Assembly: GCA_028284665.1 (NCBI GenBank)
Contig: JANQRG010000026.1
Coordinates: 1-64,000, forward strand
Length of the DNA: 64,000 nucleotides
From: Croceivirga sp.
Lineage (GTDB): Bacteria; Bacteroidota; Bacteroidia; Flavobacteriales; Flavobacteriaceae
Reading direction: 5' to 3'
Below, one piece after another: positions 19,295 through 28,015 of this stretch; the first letter of the stretch is position 1; the number at the start of each line of letters is the position of its first letter. The position numbers and the translations under genes were made by a program. The notes under the pieces are model-generated. The model did not search any database. It was not told the origin of the DNA and saw only the letters and a program-made list of their open reading frames with translations.

Positions 19295-19707
19295 TTTCTT
19301 GTTCTAGCACGTTTATCTAAACCAAAATTGATCTTATACCACGCACGCTCATGTAGATAATACAATACCATCTTCGTCACCACCTCAACAACACCAATCT
19401 TTAGACCGGTAAAAGGGTTACCGGATATTATCCAAGAAAGCAAAATAGTATCCAGAGTTCCTATCCCTCGCCATGTAACCGTCTTCAACAAATGGCGACG
19501 CTGGCTATTTACAACATCAACGTTTAACCATAAACGTTCATGCAAATAATACAATACCATCTTGGTCAATAACTCAGATGCACCTATTTGAAGTCCCATA
19601 AGAGGATCTCCTGTAATCACCCAAGAAAGTATTACCGTGTCAACAGTACCTACAAAACGCCATGTAATTGTTTTGGCTAAATGTCGCTTGTAAGAAACTC
19701 TTCTCAT
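19276..19707 (-). CDS. Tandem DUF2061 membrane protein
   Basis: A 143-residue small basic protein made of two copies of the DUF2061 domain, about residues 7-62 and 70-125. Each copy contains a T(I/V)TWR start, a hydrophobic segment (DTxxLSWxIxG) and a KMVLYYLHER end. Each copy has one or two membrane-spanning stretches. It lies inside the sulfate-activation operon: its ATG overlaps the cysQ stop (TAATG) and its 3' end overlaps cysC by 19 nt. The function of DUF2061 is not established. A role in sulfate or nucleotide handling at the membrane is a guess from operon position. Confidence 0.85.
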   Translation of the reverse strand: MRRVSYKRHLAKTITWRFVGTVDTVILSWVITGDPLMGLQIGASELLTKMVLYYLHERLWLNVDVVNSQRRHLLKTVTWRGIGTLDTILLSWIISGNPFTGLKIGVVEVVTKMVLYYLHERAWYKINFGLDKRARTRKWRRTS

Positions 19708-20504
19708 TACTTTTTGACTACAAAGTGACTATTCAACAAATCTTCTTTATTATATCTAAGCTCCTGGTCGGTTTGCCGGGAAATTACTTGAAGTCCAACT
19801 GCCTTGCAAATTGCATGACCAGCAGCAGTATCCCACTCCATGGTTGGGGCAAAACGAGGATAAAGGTCAGCACTACCTTCTGCAACCAGACAAAATTTTA
19901 AGGAGCTACCTTTAGAAACGATTTCTATTTCTTTGTATTGCTCTTTTAATTGGTCAATAAAGGCTTTCGTATCTTCATTCATATGCGATCTACTACCTAC
20001 AACGGTAATTTCGCCATTGGTGGAGTTTTTAAATCCAATTTCGTGTCGTTTCTGGATCATCGCTAAATCAAAATGATGTTTTTCGTCCAAAACTACTTTG
20101 TACGCTTTTTTTTCAGAAACCTGTCCTATATATAATTCTTTGGTCACAGGAACATATATCACTCCGAAAATGGGCTTCCCATCTTCTATTAAGGCGATAT
20201 TAACTGTAAACTCCCCATTACGCTTGATGAACTCCTTTGTTCCATCCAAAGGATCAACTAACCAACAGCGGGTCCATTGCTTACGGTGCCCATAGTCCAC
20301 TTCCTTATTTTCTTCGCTAATGATAGGAATATCTAAAACGTTCAAGTGCGACATTATCGCTTTGTTAGAAGCAATATCGGCCAAAGTTAGTGGAGAGTTG
20401 TCCTCCTTGATTTCGGTGCCAAAATCCCTGGAGTCATATACTTTTAAAATTGCCTTCCCACCATCTATGGCAGCATAAATTGCTTTTTCAAAATTGCTAT
20501 TCAT
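19707..20504 (-). CDS. cysQ: 3'(2'),5'-bisphosphate nucleotidase
   Basis: A 265-residue Mg-dependent phosphatase that splits PAP (the by-product of sulfotransferases) to AMP, and can also act on PAPS. The inositol-monophosphatase-family motifs are visible: SEEN near 63, DPLDGT at 84-89 and WDTAAGHAI near 223. It is the first gene of the PAPS operon and is translationally coupled (TAATG) to the DUF2061 gene. PAP removal is needed where PAPS is used for sulfation, which agrees with the sulfotransferase genes nearby. A TAATTTTG promoter-like element lies just upstream. Confidence 0.95.
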   Translation of the reverse strand: MNSNFEKAIYAAIDGGKAILKVYDSRDFGTEIKEDNSPLTLADIASNKAIMSHLNVLDIPIISEENKEVDYGHRKQWTRCWLVDPLDGTKEFIKRNGEFTVNIALIEDGKPIFGVIYVPVTKELYIGQVSEKKAYKVVLDEKHHFDLAMIQKRHEIGFKNSTNGEITVVGSRSHMNEDTKAFIDQLKEQYKEIEIVSKGSSLKFCLVAEGSADLYPRFAPTMEWDTAAGHAICKAVGLQVISRQTDQELRYNKEDLLNSHFVVKK

Positions 20505-20512
20505 CTTAATAT

Positions 20513-20520
20513 CAAAATTA
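20513..20520 (-). promoter_or_regulatory. TAnnTTTG -7 element candidate for the PAPS operon
   Basis: Read on the minus strand this is TAATTTTG, an exact Bacteroidota -7 match 8 nt before the cysQ ATG. The leader would be only a few nucleotides, and no good -33 TTG is seen, so the call is tentative. Confidence 0.3.
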
Positions 20521-20793
20521 AAACAGTGTGTTCTTTACACCTTAAATCAATGGATTTGCCGTCAGCACGAGATTTTCCAACTCCTTTTTAAAATGCGATG
20601 CAAAGTAAATGCTTTTCTTTTAGCATAGTTGATAAATTACCTTAGAACACATATAATTTCGATGTATTGTTCAATAAGACTAATTTTATGCCCATATAAC
20701 GAAATAACCATTGAGTCTGTACAATTAGTATTAATATCGCACTGCAATATTAAAAGTGCAGTTTCTACGTTTTTTACAACAAAATAGTTTTAA

Positions 20794-21906
20794 ATGAAAA
20801 AAGCTTTGATTACCGGGGCTACTGGCCAAGATGGGGCTTATTTAAGTGAATTCCTATTGAGGAAAGGATACCAAGTACATGGCCTAAAAAGACGATCATC
20901 TCTTTTTAACACAGATAGAATAGATCATCTGTATGAGGATCCTCACATAGAAGGCAGAAGGTTTATCCTCCACTATGGAGATATGACGGATAGTACCAAC
21001 CTTATTCGTTTAATTCAGGAAATTCAGCCGGATGAAATCTACAATCTGGCAGCGATGAGCCATGTTAAGGTATCTTTTGAAGTACCAGAATATACCGCCA
21101 ATGCCGATGGTATCGGGACCTTAAGAATTTTGGATGCCGTTAGATTTCTTGGTTTAGAGAAAAAAACAAGGATTTATCAAGCGTCTACTTCCGAATTATA
21201 CGGTAAAGTTCAGGAAGTCCCGCAATCGGAAACTACACCTTTCTATCCTCGTAGTCCCTATGCAGTGGCTAAAATGTATGCCTATTGGATAACGGTTAAT
21301 TACCGAGAGGCCTACAACATGTTTGCTTGTAATGGTATTCTCTTTAACCACGAGTCTCCTATAAGAGGTGAAACTTTTGTCACCAGAAAGATTACTCGTG
21401 CGACCTCGCGAATTGCTTTAGGACTCCAGGAAAAATTTTATCTCGGGAATTTGGATGCACAACGGGATTGGGGTCATGCAAAGGATTATGTCAGAATGAT
21501 GTGGATGATTTTACAAGCGGATCAACCAGAAGACTGGGTAATTGCAACGGGTAAAACGACAACCGTAAGAGACTTTGTACGAATGAGTTTTGCTTATGTT
21601 GGGATTGAGCTTGATTTTGTAGGCGAGGGTGTTCACGAAAAAGCGTATATAAAATCGTGTAACAATCCTGATTATCAGTTGGAAATTGGAAAAGAAGTCT
21701 TATCTGTTGACGAAAAGTACTTCAGACCCACGGAAGTTGATTTACTAATAGGAGATCCCACAAAGGCGAAGACAAAATTGGGTTGGACAGCTGAATATGA
21801 ATTGCAAGATTTAGTCGACGATATGATGCAGAGTGATTTAAAACTCATGCAAAAGGATCAATATGTCAAAGATGGCGGTTATCCCATACTAAACTACTAC
21901 GAATAG
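20794..21906 (+). CDS. gmd: GDP-mannose 4,6-dehydratase, copy 2
   Basis: A second 370-residue Gmd, the same length as the copy at 7901 and differing at roughly 45 positions by hand count. All active-site residues (T132, E134, Y156, K160) and the GATGQDG motif are kept. Most changes lie after residue 205, in the substrate-binding half. No second GDP-fucose synthase follows. It could be redundant, separately regulated, or feed another 6-deoxyhexose such as rhamnose or a 4-amino sugar; no dedicated reductase or aminotransferase is visible to decide. It stands alone between the PAPS operon and the second half of the locus. Confidence 0.95.
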   Translation: MKKALITGATGQDGAYLSEFLLRKGYQVHGLKRRSSLFNTDRIDHLYEDPHIEGRRFILHYGDMTDSTNLIRLIQEIQPDEIYNLAAMSHVKVSFEVPEYTANADGIGTLRILDAVRFLGLEKKTRIYQASTSELYGKVQEVPQSETTPFYPRSPYAVAKMYAYWITVNYREAYNMFACNGILFNHESPIRGETFVTRKITRATSRIALGLQEKFYLGNLDAQRDWGHAKDYVRMMWMILQADQPEDWVIATGKTTTVRDFVRMSFAYVGIELDFVGEGVHEKAYIKSCNNPDYQLEIGKEVLSVDEKYFRPTEVDLLIGDPTKAKTKLGWTAEYELQDLVDDMMQSDLKLMQKDQYVKDGGYPILNYYE

Positions 21907-22437
21907 TGGTCATTGGTCATTTGTTGCATCTTATTATTCTTTCAGATTTCAATTTCTTAATCAATAAAATTGTTCGATAAAATTTTCGAAGCACGTTTGG
22001 AATCCTTGTCGGGAGTACTATTCTGAAAAAACCCCAAAGAAAAGGATATTAAAACTCTACGGCCCTGAACAGGATGGCACTTGGTTTAAAAAATACTAAC
22101 GCTGTAGAGGATTCTTTGCCAAAGAAATACCTGGGCTAATAATATGTCTAACAACTTGTATCGAGCGGATTTTGTCTTTCAAAATCCACGACAATGATGT
22201 TCATCCGTTTACAGGAACAGGGTTAAAGGCTTTTCTTAGGCGGATATGTGGGACACCTCTACAAAGGAGAACAAGGATTTTAAGGATCCTTATCGAAAAG
22301 TCGAGAGGAAAGAAATGCTCAGATTAACTGCGCTAAGGGGAAAAATATGTCCCCATTGCAGACCTATCATTGCTCTTAAAAAGAAATGATCGTTACCATA
22401 CCTGGTATATAAAAAAGCACAAACAGTACGATTAATC
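21907..22437. other. Long gene-poor gap with possible unrecognised gene remnants
   Basis: This 531-nt gap has no ORF above 60 codons. Two short coding-looking plus-strand stretches stand out. One, about 21970-22100, contains ILKLYGPEQDGTWFKKY before a stop. The other, about 22240-22389, is open and Lys/Arg-rich and ends at TGA 22389. I do not recognise either. Since two neighbouring gaps in this locus contain clear pseudogenes, this may be a third, older remnant. Confidence 0.35.
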
Positions 22438-23091
22438 TCATTTTTCAAATTCGTATTCAAAATATTCAATATCTACAGCAAACTTCTTTCCTATTATCTC
22501 CTTCGTTTTCTCATTGTAATATTCCGTATAGTGTTTTCTAGAAGAAAACTTATTAGAATTTAAGTGTGACAGTTCTTGATTAATCCCTAATTCATTTGCT
22601 ATATGCCCCCAGTGTTCCTTCAAATTCTCAAACTTACCAATGAAATCTACGGACACATTTCCTTCCGAATCCTTAAACCAGTCAAGCTGATTGCGTTTTT
22701 GCGAGGGATAAATACAAGTATCACTGCTGTAATTTATCCAGTTTACAAATTCCTCAAATGACATTTTATCCTTCATCTGTATACCCTCTTTACGATTATA
22801 TAGTGATACAGTTCTTGACCATGGATTTCTGACAAATCCAAATTTGTAATAGGTATCAAATACTTTTGCTCCTATTTTTTCTTTGACAAAACCGGGTGTC
22901 ACCAAGGAATATATTTTGTTGATATATCGATAATTCTTTGAACCCTCAAATGGGAATGAAGAAATAACCTTTTCCTTTACTTCCATTAAATCCAGATGAG
23001 GTCTGTAGGGACGCCCGATTATTCCGCGTATACTAGATGATCCTGTCTTAGGAACCTCTAAAAAAATACACTTGTACTTTTTGCTAATCAC
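22438..23091 (-). CDS. Sulfotransferase, Sulfotransfer_2-like
   Basis: A 217-residue PAPS-dependent sulfotransferase predicted to sulfate a carbohydrate. The 5'-phosphosulfate-binding loop PKTGSSS lies at 14-20 and the 3'-phosphate site VRNPWSRTVSLYN near 88-100, both in the order seen in carbohydrate sulfotransferases such as chondroitin and heparan types. There is no signal peptide, so it acts in the cytoplasm on lipid-linked or nucleotide-linked precursors. The start is GTG 23091. It lies divergent from the polymerase gene and 1.9 kb from the PAPS operon that would supply its donor. Confidence 0.88.
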   Translation of the reverse strand: MISKKYKCIFLEVPKTGSSSIRGIIGRPYRPHLDLMEVKEKVISSFPFEGSKNYRYINKIYSLVTPGFVKEKIGAKVFDTYYKFGFVRNPWSRTVSLYNRKEGIQMKDKMSFEEFVNWINYSSDTCIYPSQKRNQLDWFKDSEGNVSVDFIGKFENLKEHWGHIANELGINQELSHLNSNKFSSRKHYTEYYNEKTKEIIGKKFAVDIEYFEYEFEK

Positions 23092-23298
23092 TGTTACTAT
23101 TATTTTTGAACAATATTATTGATATCATTTGTTTTCTAGACACAAAAGAGTCAAAAAGTCTGTTTTATCGACAATCTTGTCAAAATCATCTAATCAAAAA
23201 AGAATTTGAATAATTTAGCGGTATCTTGACCAAGTTTTTGGTTATACTATTGGCGACCAATATAATAATTCTACCCTGTCATTTTTGTTCATAACATT

Positions 23299-24519
23299 AT
23301 GATTTTTAATAAATCCCTTTCACATATGGGTTGGTTAATAGGAGTGCTACTTCTGCTACACCTGATCAATCCGTTTGATATGGCTCATATTTTTGCTTAC
23401 CTACTAATTCCTATCATCGCCTTAACAAAAAAGCAGTATCTTATAGAATTACTTGACTTTGATTTTTTGCTTCTTCTTCTATTTGGATTCACTTACTCCG
23501 CTTTTAATGTATTTGGAGAGCACAAGGGGGTTCAGTATCTCTTTATGCAAGCTTTGTTTCCTGCCTTTTTTTATCTTCTCGGAAAGTTTCTGTTAATAAA
23601 GCATCCTTCACAATCAGATCTAAGAAACATACTTTTTTTACTGGCATTAGCCTTTACAATCACTTCATTGGTTTCGGTATTGTTGGATCTAGTAAAAGGA
23701 GGTTTTGCGCAAACCGGTAGATTGATTGAAAATTTTTGGACAGGAAAAAAAATAAAATCGACAGGTATGGCAGGTTATTTGACCTACGTGTTAACTATAC
23801 CCGCTCTAATTATCGGATCAAATGAGAAGGCACAAAAATTAAAACAAGTAATACTTATAGGCCTTTATTTAATATCCCTTATTTGTGTATTTAGACTGGG
23901 GAGTAGAACCGGTATTGTAATAACTTTTTTGTCGTTTGGAATAGGAATTGTTATTCACATGTATCTTAAATCGGCAAAAAAAAACCTACAACTTTTTTTT
24001 AGATTAGTCCTTGCGCTATCTATTTTCATTTTGTTCGTACCAATAAACTTAGAATCCAAATATTTTTCAACGTTGGGGCATAGGTTACAAAGCAAGGGTA
24101 CTTCCAGCAACGAATCGGCGGGAGGGAGGACAGAATTATGGAAAAATGCCATAGAAAATTTTCAAAAACACCCTCTTGGCTGGCAGGCTAAAAAACACTC
24201 ACACAATTTATGGCTAGACGTCGCAAAAGTTGGTGGGATAATTCCCTTTATGCTGCTTTTGATATTTAACTTTCGAAATTTAAAAAATATAAAGAAGCTG
24301 CTAGCTCTGAAAAAAGATAATACGTACTTAGAGATAAAACTGATTTTTGCTTTGTTTACTCTAGCTCCTTTCATTCAATTTTCAGTCGAGCCAATTGTAG
24401 AAGGCAGCTTATATAAACTTACATTTTTTATTATGATCCAAGGAATGTTGAAAAAACATCTTGAAATGGAATGGAATAGGAATAAAGTTGATGTTGCTTC
24501 TCCAATACCTACTAAATAG
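23299..24519 (+). CDS. wzy: Wzy-like polysaccharide polymerase / O-antigen ligase family
   Basis: A 406-residue integral membrane protein with about ten to twelve hydrophobic segments. The Wzy_C-type periplasmic loop region near 250-310 contains HPLGWQAKKHSHNLWLDVAK, where the His-Asn-x-W pattern is characteristic of O-antigen ligase/polymerase proteins. It probably joins repeat units at the periplasmic face. The flippase gene follows 169 nt later on the same strand, so this pair makes a Wzx/Wzy set. A ligase role is possible, but the capsule context and Wza/Wzc favour polymerase. Confidence 0.85.
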   Translation: MIFNKSLSHMGWLIGVLLLLHLINPFDMAHIFAYLLIPIIALTKKQYLIELLDFDFLLLLLFGFTYSAFNVFGEHKGVQYLFMQALFPAFFYLLGKFLLIKHPSQSDLRNILFLLALAFTITSLVSVLLDLVKGGFAQTGRLIENFWTGKKIKSTGMAGYLTYVLTIPALIIGSNEKAQKLKQVILIGLYLISLICVFRLGSRTGIVITFLSFGIGIVIHMYLKSAKKNLQLFFRLVLALSIFILFVPINLESKYFSTLGHRLQSKGTSSNESAGGRTELWKNAIENFQKHPLGWQAKKHSHNLWLDVAKVGGIIPFMLLLIFNFRNLKNIKKLLALKKDNTYLEIKLIFALFTLAPFIQFSVEPIVEGSLYKLTFFIMIQGMLKKHLEMEWNRNKVDVASPIPTK

Positions 24520-24688
24520 TTTTTTCTATTCATAAACATTTTTTCGGTAGATATGGATATCTTTTGTCAAAATAGAACAAGTACTAACCTTATTTGGTTC
24601 AATTCATATCAGGCTCATTGCTTTGGCTTTTCTAAGGAGTTCTCCTTGCCCTATGAATTAATCTTATTAATCCTAAAAACCCAGAGTT

Positions 24689-26134
24689 GTGTCTCTAGGT
24701 AACAAAATGTTCAAAGGCGCCTTGTGGAATGCTTTTGAACGGTTTTCGACTCAATCAATTCAGTTTGTTGTAAATATTATCTTAGCAAGACTCCTTACTC
24801 CGGAGGACTACGGGGTAATCGGTTTAATCGTCATTTTCATAGTAATTTCTGAGGTCTTCGTTGATAGCGGGTTCACCAAAGCGCTTATACAGAAAAAGGA
24901 TAGGACTACAGAAGATATATCAACCGTATTTCTTTTCAATCTTTTAATTAGCATTTGTTGTTATATAGTACTGTGGTTTTCAAGTTCACTTATCGCAGAT
25001 TTTTTTGAAATATCCATTTTAAAAATCTTACTAAGAGTTATGGCATTGTCCCTGATAACCAATGCCTTATTTGCAGTTCCCCGTACTTTGTTTTCGATTA
25101 GGATGGATTTCAAAACTCCTGCGAAGATTTACTTCGTTGCAACGGTAATGTGTGGGTCCATAGCAATCTTGTTAGCATATCTTGGTTATGGAGTATGGGC
25201 ATTGGTATGGCAAACACTTATAAGGTCCTTAATAATATTTTTGGGTACTTGGTTGAGTTTGAAGTGGTATCCCAAACTAGTTTTTTCCAAGTCCTCATTT
25301 AGACATATGTTTTCGTATGGCTCAAGATTACTACTGGCTAGTTTACTCCAAAGGATTTTTAGTAAGTTTAATCAATTTCTTATCGGAAAGTATATTGGTG
25401 CCAGTGGCCTAGGGATATTCTCAAGAAGCGCACAATTCACAAATTTCATTTTTTTTACCTTTAGCTCGATAACCAATAATGTATTTTTGCCCTCTTTGGC
25501 ACCCTTGCAGGACAACAAAAAGATCCTTACTCAGCAGACAAAAAGAATTATCTCTATAAGTACATTAGTATCCCTACCAGTCTTTATCAGTTTATTCGTA
25601 TTGGCCGAGCCTTTGGTTTTAATTCTTTTAACAGAAAAATGGATAATGACTGTGCCTATTATTCAAATTTTTTGTGTCTCTAAATTTATAACGACACTTT
25701 CAAATATCAATGTTAATCTGCTATACGTGCTCGGTAAGACGAATCTTGTACTTCGGCAGGAGTATTTCAAGATTGCAGTCAGGATAGCGTTGGTCATACC
25801 GGCATTAAAATATGGTCTTATCTATATAGCACTAGCGGAATTAATTTCCTCCTTTATACACTTTTTCATTAATAGTTATTATCCTGGTAAATTCATGAAT
25901 TTCGGAGCTTTAAAACAGCTCAGATCGATTGGCTTAGTCTTAATATTTGGTGCGTTAATGCTGGTTGTTATGTTAGCGATATCCTCTAATATCGAGAACG
26001 ACTATTTAAAGATCGTTTTTTCTTCTTTAATCGGTGCAACAACTTATTTGCTTGCTATTTATAAAGCAAACATTCCAGAATACCATTTGATCTATTCAAA
26101 AATTAAGGATCAAGTAGGGAGAAAAAAGACTTAA
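24689..26134 (+). CDS. wzx: Wzx-type polysaccharide flippase
   Basis: A 481-residue membrane protein of the polysaccharide-transport/MATE-like family that moves lipid-linked repeat units across the inner membrane. The N-terminus (KMFKGALWNAFERFSTQSIQF, ILARLLTPEDYGVIGL) is the classic family start. About 12-14 transmembrane helices span the length. The start is GTG 24689, giving MSLGNKMFKG; ATG 24707 is an alternative. Its stop overlaps by a few bases the stop of the convergent fucosyltransferase-like gene. Confidence 0.93.
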   Translation: MSLGNKMFKGALWNAFERFSTQSIQFVVNIILARLLTPEDYGVIGLIVIFIVISEVFVDSGFTKALIQKKDRTTEDISTVFLFNLLISICCYIVLWFSSSLIADFFEISILKILLRVMALSLITNALFAVPRTLFSIRMDFKTPAKIYFVATVMCGSIAILLAYLGYGVWALVWQTLIRSLIIFLGTWLSLKWYPKLVFSKSSFRHMFSYGSRLLLASLLQRIFSKFNQFLIGKYIGASGLGIFSRSAQFTNFIFFTFSSITNNVFLPSLAPLQDNKKILTQQTKRIISISTLVSLPVFISLFVLAEPLVLILLTEKWIMTVPIIQIFCVSKFITTLSNINVNLLYVLGKTNLVLRQEYFKIAVRIALVIPALKYGLIYIALAELISSFIHFFINSYYPGKFMNFGALKQLRSIGLVLIFGALMLVVMLAISSNIENDYLKIVFSSLIGATTYLLAIYKANIPEYHLIYSKIKDQVGRKKT

Positions 26135-27129
26135 ACAACTTCTGATTTAACAGTTACTTCCGGAATCATTCCCAGATCAGCGGCGGTTTGACTAAAAGAG
26201 CTGTGATGGGACCCATAAACGGTAGTTGTTTTGGACAGGCAGAGTAAATCTACCAACGCATCCTTTACGGCTGCCGGATTGTTCCTATCATAAGTAGAGA
26301 CTTCATTGGTTAAGATTTTATCTCCGTATTTATCTATCAGATTTTTCTTTGTGTCACCATCATCAGTACATAAAAAAATATTCATCTTGTTATCCGCAGC
26401 AAGGTGTTTTTCAATTACCTGTATAAAAAGATCAAGTCCACTATGAGCAACTGAAGTAGAGTGATCGGTTCTTCTAATGTGTAATCCAATGGTTTTATTA
26501 AACTTACCAACAGTTGCACTAGCTTTTTCCTGAATAGGCTTAATCGGCTTAAAATTTACATAATTATCCCTTAGGGGCGTCAGTCTGTAACAAGTGGATA
26601 TATATTTTGGTGTGACAGTACTTTCAAGAAATAATTGTAATTCAGAACTGATCTTTTCAATAAAAAGTTTCTCCATTTCTTTGGTAGTCAAATTATTGAT
26701 ATGTGTTTTAGAAGCAAATTGATCCCTAAACACCAAGTTGTCTGTAAGGATTTGACTGGAGTTTATCGTGTTAAGTTGATTTAAAATATTCCTTAATTCT
26801 GGATCCAATGATGTTTTCCTTAAAAAACTCTTAAGCAGGAATTTAGCTCCATTAGGCTTGTTTTTTAGACTTCCCTCGGAGAGAGAATACAAATCTCCGT
26901 CAAATGCTTCCGGAAATTGGGGAGGCGTATTAATGATCCGAACATTCCTCTTTTTGAGAGGTTCAAACAATTCATAGAATGAACAATTCAGGGTATGATC
27001 CATAGCCCACAATACTGTCAAATTCAAGTTGTATTTTTCGGATATCGCCAACGCGCTATCTATAGATCGCATCCTATTACATAATCCTCCAAGTGTTTTA
27101 AAAAAAAGTGACTTATCTACATGTTTCAT
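26131..27129 (-). CDS. Fucosyltransferase-like glycosyltransferase
   Basis: A 332-residue protein (ATG 27129; TTG 27159 would add ten residues). It has TLGGLCNRMRSI near the start. Motif GLHIRRTDHS (HIRRTD at about 217-222) is the donor-binding motif I of alpha-1,2/alpha-1,6 fucosyltransferases and O-fucosyltransferase-like enzymes (GT11/GT23/GT37/GT65 group). A later IFLCTDDGDTKKN segment also fits. There is no signal peptide, so it would act in the cytoplasm with GDP-fucose from Gmd/Fcl. The exact GT family and linkage cannot be told by eye. It converges on and just overlaps the flippase gene. Confidence 0.72.
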   Translation of the reverse strand: MKHVDKSLFFKTLGGLCNRMRSIDSALAISEKYNLNLTVLWAMDHTLNCSFYELFEPLKKRNVRIINTPPQFPEAFDGDLYSLSEGSLKNKPNGAKFLLKSFLRKTSLDPELRNILNQLNTINSSQILTDNLVFRDQFASKTHINNLTTKEMEKLFIEKISSELQLFLESTVTPKYISTCYRLTPLRDNYVNFKPIKPIQEKASATVGKFNKTIGLHIRRTDHSTSVAHSGLDLFIQVIEKHLAADNKMNIFLCTDDGDTKKNLIDKYGDKILTNEVSTYDRNNPAAVKDALVDLLCLSKTTTVYGSHHSSFSQTAADLGMIPEVTVKSEVV

Positions 27130-27159
27130 AAATTGAAGTTTATAAGGCCAAAATTTCAA

Positions 27160-27398
27160 TTTTACAATGCCAAGGTATTATAAAATTCTTTATTTGCTAG
27201 TATTGCTATCTATTTCAAGATAGCTAGAATTGTAAGTATTACTATTTCTTAAATTTCCTCTCAAAACCGTACAACATTATGAACAAATACGTTTAGTCGG
27301 CAGGTATTTTTGTGCAAGTATTTCAAATTTTGAGGTTCCAATCAATAAGCTTGGAAAAAAAACGTTCTGATACTAATTTGATACAAAATATGTAGGTA
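27160..27398. other. Intergenic stretch upstream of the GT2 pseudogene
   Basis: No gene is visible. A small hairpin with seven-base arms GCTATCT and AGATAGC sits at 27205-27224 without a T tract. The stretch may hold the decayed N-terminal part of the GT2 pseudogene, but I could not align it by eye. Confidence 0.35.
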
Positions 27399-27973
27399 AA
27401 TGACGGATATCTATGACCCAGCCTTTTTGTTGTCTTGTTCCAGCAGAAAACAAAAAACTATTGTAAAGCAGGTATTTCTATCGGAGCTGCAGAAAACTAA
27501 AATACCAAAGAATTAACTTATATTGGCGCCATGGGTACTAACTGTTTTTTAGGTACAAAAAAAATTATCCTGCCTAATGGTAGGAGCTTTCAAAAATATG
27601 ATTTTGGAAATGCTAACATTCTGCTCATTCCCAAAGATGTTTTTAGTCAAATTAAATTTCTCTTAGAGTGGTATAATCATGGCAAAGGGAACTATGAGTG
27701 GACTATAGAAGAAAAAAACCAAAAATTCCTGCTTTGATCTATTCTGAGGTATGCGGACCTTGCAAATACGTTCATGATTATTCGTATGTCGGTTGGGAAA
27801 AAATGAACTTTTCCCAAAGAAATAACTCCCTATTTAAACCAAAAGGTGTAGATTTTGGATCCCGGCTTGGTTGTTATAGAAGATTTTTTTCTCTTCAATA
27901 CCCTATTGTTTGGCTGTTCCAAGACATTGTTACCGAAAATTTATTTAAAAACTTTGAAATCCTTAAGCCTTGA
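27399..27973 (+). pseudogene. Broken family 2 glycosyltransferase
   Basis: Remnant of a GT2 gene related to the intact one at 15409. The frame from 27399 gives DGYL, a stop near 27411, a further in-frame stop near 27498, then TYIGAM, LPNGRSFQKYDFGNANILLIPKDV and YNHGKGNYEWTIE. It ends in a stop at 27737. The rest continues in another frame after an A-rich tract near 27710: IPALIYSEVCG, then NSLFKPKGVDFGSRL and YRRFF, to TGA 27973. The intact protein has PNGTIQKCDLGNANIMYVPK and PLGVDFKSRHLYMKRFF at matching places. Two stops, one frameshift and loss of the N-terminal donor domain make it non-functional. Confidence 0.8.
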
Positions 27974-28015
27974 GGATAGCGCTTTTCCAGTGAAATTTTG
28001 TAAAATAGACTCTTT

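Noticed and set aside
16530-20504. Assimilatory sulfate reduction cluster
   Set aside because: No PAPS reductase or sulfite reductase genes accompany it here; the presence of CysC, CysQ and sulfotransferases favours sulfation, though a role in cysteine synthesis cannot be fully excluded.
24634-24647. AAGGAG-TT-CTCCTT inverted repeat before the flippase gene
   Set aside because: Short, with a two-base spacer, and AAGGAG-like sequence is common; it lies about 40 nt from the GTG start, too far to be its ribosome binding site.
27205-27224. Hairpin GCTATCT/AGATAGC as a terminator
   Set aside because: No T tract on either side and no gene ends close by in the right direction.
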